NCBI RefSeq assembly: GCF_001556105.1
Contig: NZ_LSIF01000073.1
Span: forward strand, 76,941-140,940
DNA: 64,000 bases
Direction of reading: 5' to 3'
Origin: Pseudoxanthomonas mexicana
GTDB lineage: Bacteria; Pseudomonadota; Gammaproteobacteria; Xanthomonadales; Xanthomonadaceae
The notes under the pieces were generated by a model. That model was given only the letters and a program-made list of their open reading frames with translations. It searched no databases and was not told the DNA's origin. A program made the position numbers and the translations under genes. The stretch's first letter is position 1; each line of letters begins with the position of its first letter. Shown one piece after another: positions 34,656 to 44,378 of this stretch.

Positions 34656-35588
34656 TTACAGCGCGTAGCCGAACTGCTGCTTGAACTGTTCGTTGAATTC
34701 GCCGAAGTCGAAGCGCTGGTTCTGCGTACCCGGATGTTCGACCTTCAGTGCGCCCATCAGGTTGCCCATGCGGCCGATGGTCAGCCAGTCGTAGCCTTTC
34801 TCGATGCCGTAGATCAGGCCGGCGCGGAACGCGTCGCCGCAGCCGGTCGGGTCGGTCACGCGGCGCTCGTGCGCCGGCGGGATGTCGTAGGTCTTCTCGG
34901 GCGTGTGGATCAGCGAGCCGTGCGGACCGCGCGTGGTGATATAGGCCTTCACCCGCTTGACGATGTCGGCTTCGCTCCAGCCGGTACGCTCCTGCAGCAG
35001 GTTCGACTCGTAGTCGTTCACGGTCACGTAGTCCGCCAGCTCGATGAAGTGGCGCAGCTCCTCGCCGTTGAACAGCGGCATGGCCTGGCCGGGATCGAAG
35101 ATGAAGGGAATGCCGGCCTCGGCGAACTCGGCGGCGTTCTGGATCATGCCTTCGCGACCGTCGGGGCTGACGATGCCGAAGGTCACGCCGGCCACGTCCT
35201 TCACGTGGTTCTCGTAGCTGCGCATCATCGCGCCCGGATGGAACGCGGTGATCTGGTTGTTGTCGTGGTCGGTGGTGATGAACGCCTGCGGGGTGAACAG
35301 TTCGTCGATCACCTTCACCTGGGTCAGGTTGATGCCCTGTTCGACGAAATGCTCGCGGTAGGGACCGAAATCCTGGCCCACCGTCGCCATCGGTATCGGG
35401 TCGCCGCCCAGCAGCTTCAGGTTGTAGGCGATGTTGCCGGCGCAGCCGCCGAACTCGCGGCGCATGCGCGGCACCAGGAACGACACATTCAGGATGTGCA
35501 CCTTGTCCGGCAGGATGTGGTTCTTGAACTGGTCCGGGAACACCATGATGGTGTCGTAGGCAAGGGAACCACAGATCAGTGCGGACAT
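34656..35588 (-). CDS. PfkB-family kinase, adenosine kinase-like
   Basis: A 310-aa ribokinase-type sugar or nucleoside kinase; xanthomonad relatives are usually named adenosine kinase. It begins MSALICGSLAYDTIMVF, with GGCAGNIAYNLKLLGGD (PfkB motif 1), the ATP and anion-hole motif DPTGCGDAFRAG near residue 250 (catalytic Asp in GCGD) and HERRVTDP before it. The length matches the family. ATG 35588 is the only start compatible with similarity. The gene is divergent from mreB with a 318-base spacer. The true substrate (adenosine, ribose, fructose) is not resolved from sequence alone. Confidence 0.9.
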   Translation of the reverse strand: MSALICGSLAYDTIMVFPDQFKNHILPDKVHILNVSFLVPRMRREFGGCAGNIAYNLKLLGGDPIPMATVGQDFGPYREHFVEQGINLTQVKVIDELFTPQAFITTDHDNNQITAFHPGAMMRSYENHVKDVAGVTFGIVSPDGREGMIQNAAEFAEAGIPFIFDPGQAMPLFNGEELRHFIELADYVTVNDYESNLLQERTGWSEADIVKRVKAYITTRGPHGSLIHTPEKTYDIPPAHERRVTDPTGCGDAFRAGLIYGIEKGYDWLTIGRMGNLMGALKVEHPGTQNQRFDFGEFNEQFKQQFGYAL

Positions 35589-36953
<1,365 letters not shown>

Positions 36954-37091
36954 CACGGGGCCTGCGGCTGCGGCCAGCGGGAGCGGCATGGCCGCTCCGC
37001 GCGCCCGACGCCGCGCGACGCACGTTGATTCGCCACCCGGTCGCGGTTTCGCCCCGCGGCCCACTCCGATCCACCTCCCTTCGGCCCTGAC

Positions 37092-38249
37092 GTGCCTTCC
37101 TACGCCGGTCCCCCCGTCGCCACCCGCGGTGAAGTCGCCAGCACGCTGCGGCTGCTCGGCTATCTCGCGCTGACCATCGCGCTGGTGATCCTGGACCATC
37201 GCGGCGGCTGGTTGTCGCAACTGCGCGCGCAGGCCAACGCGGTCACCCAGCCGCTGTGGTGGGTGGCGGGCCTGCCTGGCCGCGTGACCACCCGCGTCCA
37301 GGACGATGCGGCCACCCGCACCGGCCTGATCGAAGAGAACCAGCGCCTGCGCAACGACATGCTGGTCGCCAACGCCCGGCTCGCCCGGCTGCAGACCGCG
37401 GCGGCCGACAACGCCCAGCTGCGCGCGCTGCTCGGCGTGAAGACCTCGCGCGGACTGGATGTGCAACTGGCGCCGATCCTCGACATCGACCTCGCCCCGG
37501 GCCGTCAGCGGCTGGTACTGGACGTGGGCAGTCGCGCCGGCGCGCTGGTCGGCCAATCGGTCATCGATGCGGGCGGCCTGATGGGCCAGATCATCGAGAC
37601 CACGCCCGCCCACGCCACCGTGCTGCTGCTGACCGATCCTGACCATGCGGTGCCGGTGGTGGTCGCGCGCAACGGCGTGCGCCTGATCGTCTACGGGCGC
37701 GGCCGCAGCGACCTGCTGGAACTGGCCGACGTCCCCCTCAACAGCGGTGTCGAGGTCGGTGACGTGCTGGTGACCTCTGGTCTTGGCGGCCGCTTCCCGG
37801 CGGGTTTCCCGGTCGGCACGATCTCCGCGCTGCGCCCGGACGACAGCCATGCCTTCCTGGTCGGCGACGTCACCCCGGCCGCGCGGCTGGACCGCGGCCG
37901 CGACGTGCTGTTGCTGAAATCGGCGCCGCCGCTGCCGTTGCCGCCGGCGGATCCGAGCCGGTTCCTGCCTGAGCCGGCCTCGCCAGCGGCAGGCTCCGCC
38001 AGTCCGGTGGAAACGGGACCGGCCGCGTCCGCGACCCAAAGCCCCTCTCCCGCCGGGAGAGGGGTTGGGGAGAGGGGCAACGAAGGCAGCAATGCCGGCG
38101 CAACCAACACCGCGTCCGCGCCCGCGACAGTTGCTCCGCGAGCTTCGCGCCCCGTGAACGCGCCGACCCTCACCCCAACCCCTCTCCCGGGGGGAGAGGG
38201 GCCGAAAGCGCCGTCCTCGAACCCGCCGGCAACGGAGCCGCAGCGATGA
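37092..38249 (+). CDS. mreC: Rod-shape protein MreC with REP-derived tail
   Basis: Bitopic inner-membrane protein that links MreB/MreD to PBP2 and activates it. The 385-aa sequence has one membrane helix (about 18-38), a coiled coil (about 75-115, ENQRLRNDMLVANARLARLQ) and the double beta-barrel periplasmic domain (about 115-275). After residue 285 the protein becomes low-complexity. Within this tail, two inverted copies of the CCCCTCTCCC hairpin repeat are translated in frame as SPSPAGRGVGERG and LTPTPLPGGEG. They appear to be insertions that lengthened the tail without breaking the frame. The start is GTG 37092. The stop overlaps mreD by ATGA. Confidence 0.95.
   Translation: MPSYAGPPVATRGEVASTLRLLGYLALTIALVILDHRGGWLSQLRAQANAVTQPLWWVAGLPGRVTTRVQDDAATRTGLIEENQRLRNDMLVANARLARLQTAAADNAQLRALLGVKTSRGLDVQLAPILDIDLAPGRQRLVLDVGSRAGALVGQSVIDAGGLMGQIIETTPAHATVLLLTDPDHAVPVVVARNGVRLIVYGRGRSDLLELADVPLNSGVEVGDVLVTSGLGGRFPAGFPVGTISALRPDDSHAFLVGDVTPAARLDRGRDVLLLKSAPPLPLPPADPSRFLPEPASPAAGSASPVETGPAASATQSPSPAGRGVGERGNEGSNAGATNTASAPATVAPRASRPVNAPTLTPTPLPGGEGPKAPSSNPPATEPQR
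38041..38078 (+). repeat. CCCCTCTCCC hairpin repeat inside mreC (forward)
   Basis: GCCCCTCTCCC-GCC-GGGAGAGGGG is a 10-bp stem with a 3-base loop, followed by TTGGGGAGAGGGGC. The same element recurs inverted at 38167-38202 and, without the TTGGGG part, at 40680-40704. It is translated as part of MreC. Confidence 0.8.
38167..38202 (-). repeat. CCCCTCTCCC hairpin repeat inside mreC (inverted)
   Basis: Reverse-oriented copy of the 38041 element: CCCTCACCCCAA precedes CCCCTCTCCC-GGG-GGGAGAGGGG. With the forward copy it forms an inverted pair, a layout known as a REPIN. It encodes LTPTPLPGGEGP in MreC. Confidence 0.8.
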
Positions 38250-38731
38250 GCCGCGCGCGCACCGGCTGGCTGATGCCGCTGAGTATCCTCGTCGCCCTGC
38301 TGCTGGGGCTGTTGCCGCTGCCCGACCTGCTGCAGCCGTTGCGTCCGTACTGGCTGGCGCTGGTGGTGGCGTACTGGGTGATCGAGGCGCCGGACAGCGC
38401 CGGCCTCGGCTTCGCCGTGATCGTCGGCCTGATCGCCGACCTGATGTTCGGCACGCTGCTGGGCGAACAGGCGCTGCGCCTGCTGATCATGGCCTTCATC
38501 CTGCAGCGTTTCCGCGCGCGGCTGCGGTTCTTCCCGATGTCGCAGCAGGCGCTGGCGATCGGCGGCTTGCTGCTCAACGACCGCATCGTCACCACCGTGG
38601 TGCAGCTGGCGCTGGGCGAGCCGACGCTGCCCTGGGCCTACTGGTGGGCACCGCTGCTGGGCATGCTGTTCTGGCCGCCGTTGTTCGTGCTGATGGACGC
38701 GCTGCGGCTGGGTCGCCGCAGGCGGGGCTGA
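38246..38731 (+). CDS. mreD: Rod-shape protein MreD
   Basis: Inner-membrane protein of the Rod complex, 161 aa with five or so hydrophobic helices (for example PLSILVALLLGLLPLPDLL, YWLALVVAYWVIEAP and GLGFAVIVGLIADLMFGTLLG). The motif ADLMFGTLLGEQAL with a central Leu/Gly-rich stretch and a basic C-terminus (LGRRRRG) is typical. Its ATG overlaps the mreC stop, and the PBP2 gene starts four bases after its stop, so it is translated within one tight operon. Confidence 0.95.
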   Translation: MSRARTGWLMPLSILVALLLGLLPLPDLLQPLRPYWLALVVAYWVIEAPDSAGLGFAVIVGLIADLMFGTLLGEQALRLLIMAFILQRFRARLRFFPMSQQALAIGGLLLNDRIVTTVVQLALGEPTLPWAYWWAPLLGMLFWPPLFVLMDALRLGRRRRG

Positions 38732-38734
38732 GCG

Positions 38735-41700
38735 ATGATCGGATCGCGCCGGCGCGGCAAGAACCCGCACGCCGAAGCCGACCAGTTCCGACGCCGTGCG
38801 GTGACCGGCTTCGCCATCGTGGCGTTGTGCCTGATTGGCCTGGGGGCCTGGTACTTCAAGTTGCAGGTCATCGACCACGCCGACTACGCCACGCGCTCGG
38901 AAGCCAACCGCATCCGGCCGCGGCCGGTCGTGCCGGGACGCGGCACCATCTACGACCGCAACGGCCTGCTGCTGGCGGAGAACGTGCCGGCGTTCCGCCT
39001 CGACGTGACGCCCGACAAGGTCAAGGAGCCGGCGAAGCTGGTCGCCGACCTGGCGAAGATCATCGAACTCTCGCCCGAGGACATCGAGCGCTTCGACGCC
39101 ACCCGCAAGGCCACGCGCGGCTTCCGCCCGATCACGCTGAAACTGCGCGTGAGCGAGGAAGAGATGGCGCGCTTCGCGGTGGACCGCTGGCGTTATCCCG
39201 GCGTGGAACTGGTGCCGTACCTGACCCGCCGGTATCCCTACGGCGAACTGTTCGCGCACATCGTCGGCTACGTCGGTCGCGTCGATGAAAAGGATCTCGA
39301 AACCCTGGGCGAGATCAATTCGGCGCTGACCCATATCGGCAAGACCGGGCTCGAGCGCTACTACGACGAGCAGCTGCGCGGAAAGATCGGCTACGAGAAG
39401 GTCGAGACCAACGTGGAAGGCCGCGCGCTGCGCGTGGTCGGCCGCGTGCCGGCGCAGGCGGGCACCGACCTGCGCCTGAGCGTGGATGCGAAGCTGCAGC
39501 AGGCCATCGTCGATTCGTTCGGCGAACTGGAGGGCTCGGCCATCGCGGTCGATCCGCGCACCGGCGAAATCCTGGCGATGGTCAGCCTGCCCAGCTACGA
39601 CCCCAACCTGTTCGTCAACGGTATTTCCAGCAAGGACTTCAAGCTGCTCAACGACAACCCGTCGCGGCCGCAGTTCAACCGCCTGGTGCTGGGCGGCGTG
39701 GCGCCGGGCTCGACGCTGAAGCCGTTGATCGCGCTGGCCGGCCTGGACAGCGGCAAGCGCAAGCCCGAAGACACGGTGGTGTCCACCGGCATGTTCTACC
39801 TGCCCGGCACCAGCCGCGGCTGGGGCGACGCCAGCCGGCGCGGCCACGGCGTGACCAACCTGCGCAAGTCGATCTCGCAGTCGGTCAACACCTACTACTA
39901 CCGGCTCGCGCTGGACCTGGGCATCGCGCAGTTCGACGACTACATGGAGCACTACGGCTTCGGCCAGCCGACCGGCGTGGACCTGCGTGGCGAGATCGGC
40001 GGCATCCTGCCGTCGCCGGCGGCCAAGTTGAAAGCGCGCAAGGAACGCTGGTATCCCGGCGACACGGTCAACGTCGCCATCGGCCAGGGCGACTGGAAGG
40101 TCACCCCGCTGCAACTGGTGCGCGCCACCGCGGGTATCGCCAACGGGCAGATGCGTCGGCCGCACCTGGTCAGCGAGATGCGGGTCGGCTTCGACCGACC
40201 GTGGCAGCCGATGCCACAACCCGCGCCGATCGCGATCAGCTCCCATCCCGCGAACGTCGAGGTGGTGCGCCTGGGCATGCAGGACACCATGCAGCCCGGC
40301 GGCACCGGCTGGCGCGTCGCGCTGAATGCGCCCTACCTGATGGCGGGCAAGACCGGCACCGCGCAGGTGATCAGCCGTCGTGGCACCGCCGCGGTCGATC
40401 CGCGCAGCCTGCCGATGCACCTGCGCCACCGTTCGCTGTTCGTCGGCTTCGCGCCGGCCGACAACCCGACGATCGCCATCGCCATCGCGGTGGAAGGCGG
40501 CGGTTACGGCGGCAGCACCGCCGGCCCGATGGCGCGCAAGATCTTCGATGCCTACCTGCTGGGCAAGATGCCGGAGAAGGAAGGCGAGGAGGCCGTTCCT
40601 GGTGCTGCACCACCCGCAACGACACCGGCACCGGAGGTGATGCCGCCATCGCCAGTGCCCGCTACGCCCGCGAATCCTGGCCCCTCTCCCGCCGGGAGAG
40701 GGGCTTGCACGCGCGCGCGCATTGCAGGAGACGCACGCATGACCGAGCTGCTGCGCTGGGGCTTCGATCTGTTGCGCCACCTGCTGCGCACGGTGGACTG
40801 GCTGCTGCTGGGCGCCTTGCTGGCGCTGATGGGCATCGGACTGGCGGTGCTGTACAGCGCGGGCGGCGAGGCGCTGGGCGATCGCCTGGTGCTGGCGCAG
40901 GGCGTGCGCTTCGGCGTCGGCCTGGTGGCGATGTGGGCGCTGTCGCGCGTGACCCCCGTGCGCTTGCGTGCCTGGACGCCGGGCGTGTTCGCTGTGGCGC
41001 TGGTGCCGCTGGTGCTGGTGCTGTTCATCGGTACCGGCAAGCATGGCGCGCACTGGATCGACCTGAAGTTCTTCTACCTGCAGCCCTCGGAACTGCTGAA
41101 GATCGCGCTGCCGATGATGCTGGCGTGGTACCTGCACCGCGAGCCGCTGCCGCCGGGCTGGCGCACGACGAGCGTGTCGGCGTTGTTGATCGGCCTGCCG
41201 ACCGGGCTGATCCTGCTGCAGCCGGACTTCGGTACGGCGATGCTGGTGGCGGCCAGCGGCGTGTTCGGGCTGTACCTCGCCGGGCTGTCGTGGTGGTGGT
41301 TCATCACCGCTGGCGTGGTCGGCGGTACGGCGGTGGGCCTGGTGATGTTCGCGCCGATCTCGTGGTTCTCGTTCCTGCGCGAATACCAGCAGAACCGCAT
41401 CCTGACCTTCCGCGATCCCGAGAACGATCCGCTTGGCGCAGGCTGGAACATCCTGCAGTCGAAGATCGCCATCGGCGGTGGCGGCTGGAGCGGCAAGGGC
41501 TGGGGCGAGGGCTCGCAATCGCACCTGGACTACCTGCCGGAGCACACCACCGATTTCATCTTCTCGGTGCTGTCGGAGGAGTTCGGCTGGATGGGCGTGA
41601 TGGTGGCGCTGACGCTGTACCTGTTCGTCGTCGGTCGTTGCCTGTGGATCGCGATGGATGCGCGCGACACCTATTCGCGACTGCTCGCCGGCACACTGGG

Positions 41701-41875
41701 CATGGCGCTGTTCGTCTACGTCGTCGTCAACGGCGGCATGGTGTCGGGCCTGCTGCCGGTGGTCGGTGTGCCGATGCCGCTGCTGAGCTACGGCGGTACG
41801 TCGGCGGTCTCGCTGCTCGCAGGCTTGGGCCTGGTGATGGCAGTGCGCGCGCATCGGCCCGTGCACGGGTACTGA
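38735..41875 (+). CDS. mrdA-rodA: Penicillin-binding protein 2 fused in frame to RodA
   Basis: One open frame of 1046 codons encodes both partners of the elongasome synthase. Residues about 1-620 are PBP2, the transpeptidase: a membrane helix (25-45), pedestal domain with RPRPVVPGRGTIYDRNG, then Ser326/Lys329 (GSTLKP), SVN and Lys539-Thr-Gly (KTGTAQV). Residues 669-1046 are RodA, the SEDS glycosyltransferase, with about ten membrane helices and DYLPEHTTDFIFSVLSEEFG. The linker (about 615-668) is Pro/Ala-rich and includes PSPAGRGACTRAR, encoded by a REP-type hairpin. I see no stop codon or frameshift from 40562 to 40739. Normally these are separate genes. A sequencing error is the main alternative. 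RodA can also start at 40739 (own entry). Confidence 0.85.
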   Translation: MIGSRRRGKNPHAEADQFRRRAVTGFAIVALCLIGLGAWYFKLQVIDHADYATRSEANRIRPRPVVPGRGTIYDRNGLLLAENVPAFRLDVTPDKVKEPAKLVADLAKIIELSPEDIERFDATRKATRGFRPITLKLRVSEEEMARFAVDRWRYPGVELVPYLTRRYPYGELFAHIVGYVGRVDEKDLETLGEINSALTHIGKTGLERYYDEQLRGKIGYEKVETNVEGRALRVVGRVPAQAGTDLRLSVDAKLQQAIVDSFGELEGSAIAVDPRTGEILAMVSLPSYDPNLFVNGISSKDFKLLNDNPSRPQFNRLVLGGVAPGSTLKPLIALAGLDSGKRKPEDTVVSTGMFYLPGTSRGWGDASRRGHGVTNLRKSISQSVNTYYYRLALDLGIAQFDDYMEHYGFGQPTGVDLRGEIGGILPSPAAKLKARKERWYPGDTVNVAIGQGDWKVTPLQLVRATAGIANGQMRRPHLVSEMRVGFDRPWQPMPQPAPIAISSHPANVEVVRLGMQDTMQPGGTGWRVALNAPYLMAGKTGTAQVISRRGTAAVDPRSLPMHLRHRSLFVGFAPADNPTIAIAIAVEGGGYGGSTAGPMARKIFDAYLLGKMPEKEGEEAVPGAAPPATTPAPEVMPPSPVPATPANPGPSPAGRGACTRARIAGDARMTELLRWGFDLLRHLLRTVDWLLLGALLALMGIGLAVLYSAGGEALGDRLVLAQGVRFGVGLVAMWALSRVTPVRLRAWTPGVFAVALVPLVLVLFIGTGKHGAHWIDLKFFYLQPSELLKIALPMMLAWYLHREPLPPGWRTTSVSALLIGLPTGLILLQPDFGTAMLVAASGVFGLYLAGLSWWWFITAGVVGGTAVGLVMFAPISWFSFLREYQQNRILTFRDPENDPLGAGWNILQSKIAIGGGGWSGKGWGEGSQSHLDYLPEHTTDFIFSVLSEEFGWMGVMVALTLYLFVVGRCLWIAMDARDTYSRLLAGTLGMALFVYVVVNGGMVSGLLPVVGVPMPLLSYGGTSAVSLLAGLGLVMAVRAHRPVHGY
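40680..40704 (+). repeat. CCCCTCTCCC hairpin in the PBP2-RodA linker
   Basis: GCCCCTCTCCC and GGGAGAGGGGC form an 11-bp stem with loop GCC. It is the third copy of the mreC repeat and is translated in the same frame (PSPAGRG). It ends 34 bases before the rodA start codon, where an mRNA hairpin could influence initiation. Its insertion near the end of mrdA may have removed the original stop codon. Confidence 0.8.
40739..41875 (+). CDS. rodA: RodA, probable internal translation start within the fusion
   Basis: ATG 40739 is the normal N-terminus of RodA (MTELLRWGFDLLRHLLRT) and is preceded by GCAGGAGACGCACGC, a strong Shine-Dalgarno at a good distance. A free 378-aa RodA is therefore likely to be made in addition to, or instead of, the PBP2-RodA fusion read from 38735. 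RodA polymerises lipid II glycan strands in the inner membrane; the SEDS signature and the conserved DFGTAML segment are intact. How the two products are shared out cannot be told from sequence. Confidence 0.7.
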   Translation: MTELLRWGFDLLRHLLRTVDWLLLGALLALMGIGLAVLYSAGGEALGDRLVLAQGVRFGVGLVAMWALSRVTPVRLRAWTPGVFAVALVPLVLVLFIGTGKHGAHWIDLKFFYLQPSELLKIALPMMLAWYLHREPLPPGWRTTSVSALLIGLPTGLILLQPDFGTAMLVAASGVFGLYLAGLSWWWFITAGVVGGTAVGLVMFAPISWFSFLREYQQNRILTFRDPENDPLGAGWNILQSKIAIGGGGWSGKGWGEGSQSHLDYLPEHTTDFIFSVLSEEFGWMGVMVALTLYLFVVGRCLWIAMDARDTYSRLLAGTLGMALFVYVVVNGGMVSGLLPVVGVPMPLLSYGGTSAVSLLAGLGLVMAVRAHRPVHGY

Positions 41876-41947
41876 CCTCATCGACTCACGTCTGCGCACC
41901 GCGTGCTGTTCACCCTGCTTCGAAACGTGCGTGCTACCCTCGCGCCG

Positions 41948-43093
41948 ATGATGCGACGCGCTCTTCCCTGTCTGCTGGTGCTCGGCCTCGCGGCCTGCGC
42001 CACACCGCAACCGCCGGCGCCGGCGTCCACGGCGTCCGATGCTCCTCCCGCACCTGCCTCCGCCACGCCGGCCGAAACGTCGGTCGAGCGCGTCGCCGAG
42101 GTGTCGCCCGAGGCCTTGAAGCCGGTCGATTTCCCCACGGCGCGTGCACAGTTCGTGCGCGATACGGCGGCGAAGTACGGCATCGCGCCGGCCGAGATCG
42201 AGGCCACGCTGGCGAAGGCGCAGTTCCTCGACAGCGTGGTCGCGGCGATGTCGCGTCCCGCCGAACGGGTGAAGCCGTGGAGCGAGTACCGCGTCGGTTT
42301 CCTCACGCAGTCGCGCATCGATGGCGGCCGCACGTTCATCGCCGCGCACCGCGACGAATTGACCCGTGTCGAACAGCAGTACGGCGTGCCCGCCGAGGTG
42401 ATCGTCTCGATCATCGGCGTGGAAACCAGCTACGGTGGTTTCACCGGCCGGCACAAGGTGCTGGACGCGCTGTACACGCTGGCGTTCCGCTACCCGCGCA
42501 CGGGCAATCCCGAGCGCGCCGCCTATGAACACCGTCGCGAGCAGTTCTTCCGCGACGAACTGGCGCAGCTGTTCGCGCTGGGCCGCGAGGAGAAGCTCGA
42601 TATCGCCTCGCTGACCGGCAGCTACGCCGGCGCGATGGGGTTGGGCCAGTTCATGCCGTCGAGCTACCGCGAGTTCGCGGTGGACGGCAATGGCGACGGC
42701 CGCCGCGATCTGTTCACGACCTATCCGGATATCTTCGCCTCGATCGCCAACTACTTCCGCAAGAAGGGCGGCGAGCGTGGCGGCTGGGTGCCGGGTGGCG
42801 CGGTGGTGGCGCGTGCGCAGCTGCAGGACGGTTTCGCCGAGTTCAATCCGGAGACGTGGACGCCGGACTACACGCTCGCGCAACTGGCCGAGAAGGGCTA
42901 TCGCCCGCTCGATCCGGTGGCGCCCGATGCGACCGCGACGCTCGTGCAACTGGATGGCGCCGACGGCAAGCAGTATTGGCTGGGCTTCCAGAATTACTAC
43001 GCGATCACCCGCTACAACAATTCCAAGATGTACGCGATGGCGGTGCACCAGCTGTCGCAGGCGATCGCCGGCCGCGAGATTCCGCCGGCATGA
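41948..43093 (+). CDS. mltB: Membrane-bound lytic murein transglycosylase B
   Basis: Lipoprotein of 381 aa that cleaves peptidoglycan glycan strands to 1,6-anhydro products. The signal peptide ends in LAAC; an Ala/Pro-rich linker follows to about residue 55. The MltB catalytic domain carries Glu159 in GVETSYGG, FRYPRTGNPERAAYEHRREQ split over its core, GSYAGAMGLGQFMPSS and DIFASIANYFRKKGG. ATG 41948 (a second ATG lies at 41951) begins the lipoprotein signal; TACCCT at 41935-41940 is a -10-like box seven bases before, with no Shine-Dalgarno. It precedes rlpA with a 4-base overlap. Confidence 0.94.
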   Translation: MMRRALPCLLVLGLAACATPQPPAPASTASDAPPAPASATPAETSVERVAEVSPEALKPVDFPTARAQFVRDTAAKYGIAPAEIEATLAKAQFLDSVVAAMSRPAERVKPWSEYRVGFLTQSRIDGGRTFIAAHRDELTRVEQQYGVPAEVIVSIIGVETSYGGFTGRHKVLDALYTLAFRYPRTGNPERAAYEHRREQFFRDELAQLFALGREEKLDIASLTGSYAGAMGLGQFMPSSYREFAVDGNGDGRRDLFTTYPDIFASIANYFRKKGGERGGWVPGGAVVARAQLQDGFAEFNPETWTPDYTLAQLAEKGYRPLDPVAPDATATLVQLDGADGKQYWLGFQNYYAITRYNNSKMYAMAVHQLSQAIAGREIPPA

Positions 43094-44262
43094 AGTGGCT
43101 GGTCCTGCCGCTGCTGGCGGTGGCCCTGGCCGCGTGCAGCACGGCACCGAAGAAGTCGTCGCCACCCTCCGCGTCTGGCCACACGGGCAAGCCGTCACCC
43201 ACGGCGCCATCGTCCTCCATCGCCGGCAAGGACTGTTCGCGCTACGCCGCGGCGCAGGAAGACCTGTCCACGCGCGGCGACTACACCGCCGGTGGGCTCT
43301 ACAAGCCGGGCGTTTCCGACACCACGCCGGACCACGTGCCCGACCTGGACTGCATCCGCGAACCGGTCGTCACGGCCGAAGCGCGCTCGCGCGTGGGCAA
43401 CAAGTCGCCGTATTCGGTGCTGGGCAAGCAGTACAAGGTGCTCGACCGCGTCGACGGCTACGTCGAACAGGGCACGGCGTCGTACTACGGCAACAAGTTC
43501 CATGGTCGCCGTACGTCCAACCAGGAGGTGTACGACATGTACGCCTACAGCGCCGCGCACAAGTCGCTGCCACTGCCGAGCTTCGCCCGCGTGACCAACC
43601 TGGACAACGGCCAGTCGGTGGTCGTGCGCGTCAATGATCGCGGGCCGTTCCACGAAGGCCGCGTGATCGACCTCAGCTATGCCGCTGCGGTCCGGTTGGG
43701 CATCACCCAGCGCGGCACCGGCCGGGTGGAAGTGCGCGCGCTGACGCCGGACGGCAGCACGCTCGCCGCTGCGCCTACGCCCGGGCCTTCGTCGTCGGCG
43801 ATCGACCGGCTGGTCGGGCAGTTGCCGAGGGAATCCGCGCGTTACCACGTGCCCGCGAAAGCCGGCGATACGCCGAGTGCGGCCGGCTTCGATGCCTGGA
43901 TGAAGGCCAACGGCGTGCGCGTGGCGTCGGGCAAGCCCGGTACGCCGGCGGTCTCGCCAGCGCCGTCTCCAGTGCCGTCCGCGACGCAGGCGGTGGTCGT
44001 TACGGACGTCTCGCCGGTCGCCTCGATGCCCTCGGCCCTGCAACTGCAGGTCGCCAGCTTTTCCAGCCGCGACAACGCCGACCGCGCGCTTGCACGGTTG
44101 ACGGCCGCCGGCATTGCCGACGCGCGGCTCAGTGACGTGCCGGGCGCCGACCGTCCGCTGTGGCGCTTGCGTGTAGGCGCCCGCGATGCGGCCTCGGCCG
44201 AAGCGCTGGCGGGCCGGATCGCCAGCCTGGGCTTCGGGCGACCGCAGATCGTCCGCGAGTAG
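43090..44262 (+). CDS. rlpA: Septal-ring lytic transglycosylase RlpA
   Basis: A 390-aa outer-membrane lipoprotein. The signal peptide ends in LAAC, followed by a Ser/Pro-rich linker. The RlpA double-psi beta-barrel (about 125-215) has GTASYYGNKFHGRRTSNQEVYD and VVVRVNDRGPFHEGRVIDLS, including the catalytic Asp. A low-complexity linker leads to a C-terminal SPOR domain (about 315-388, LQLQVASFSSRDNADRALARL) that binds denuded septal glycan. In Pseudomonas RlpA cleaves such glycan. The ATG overlaps the mltB stop. dacA follows, as in E. coli. Confidence 0.94.
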   Translation: MKWLVLPLLAVALAACSTAPKKSSPPSASGHTGKPSPTAPSSSIAGKDCSRYAAAQEDLSTRGDYTAGGLYKPGVSDTTPDHVPDLDCIREPVVTAEARSRVGNKSPYSVLGKQYKVLDRVDGYVEQGTASYYGNKFHGRRTSNQEVYDMYAYSAAHKSLPLPSFARVTNLDNGQSVVVRVNDRGPFHEGRVIDLSYAAAVRLGITQRGTGRVEVRALTPDGSTLAAAPTPGPSSSAIDRLVGQLPRESARYHVPAKAGDTPSAAGFDAWMKANGVRVASGKPGTPAVSPAPSPVPSATQAVVVTDVSPVASMPSALQLQVASFSSRDNADRALARLTAAGIADARLSDVPGADRPLWRLRVGARDAASAEALAGRIASLGFGRPQIVRE

Positions 44263-44324
44263 ATCCGACGCGGCCATCCGCCGGTTTTTTACTTGTTTCC
44301 AACCCAAGCCGCAGTCCGCGTCCC

Positions 44325-44330
44325 TACAAT
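44325..44330 (+). promoter_or_regulatory. Candidate -10 box of dacA
   Basis: TACAAT lies 48 bases before the dacA ATG, after the T6 stretch (44285-44290) that follows the rlpA stop. No good -35 is seen at 17 bases. The dacA ATG has its own strong ribosome binding site (CCAGGAG), so a short untranslated leader is expected. Confidence 0.4.
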
Positions 44331-44378
44331 ATTCGCTTGAACCGTCAGGCCCACGGCCTTGCCAGGAGTTTTCCGCCG

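Noticed and set aside
34558..34671. 17-base direct repeat CTTACAGCGCGTAGCCG at 34558 and 34655
   Set aside because: One copy ends the HAD gene and the other the pfkB gene; no further symmetry or mobile-element feature, so probably coincidence or a very small local duplication.
37691..43210. Very long minus-strand open frame (1839 codons) opposite mreC to mltB
   Set aside because: It is antisense to well-recognised genes, its translation is rich in Arg, Gln and His with no domain, and such frames are common in GC-rich DNA because of third-position bias.
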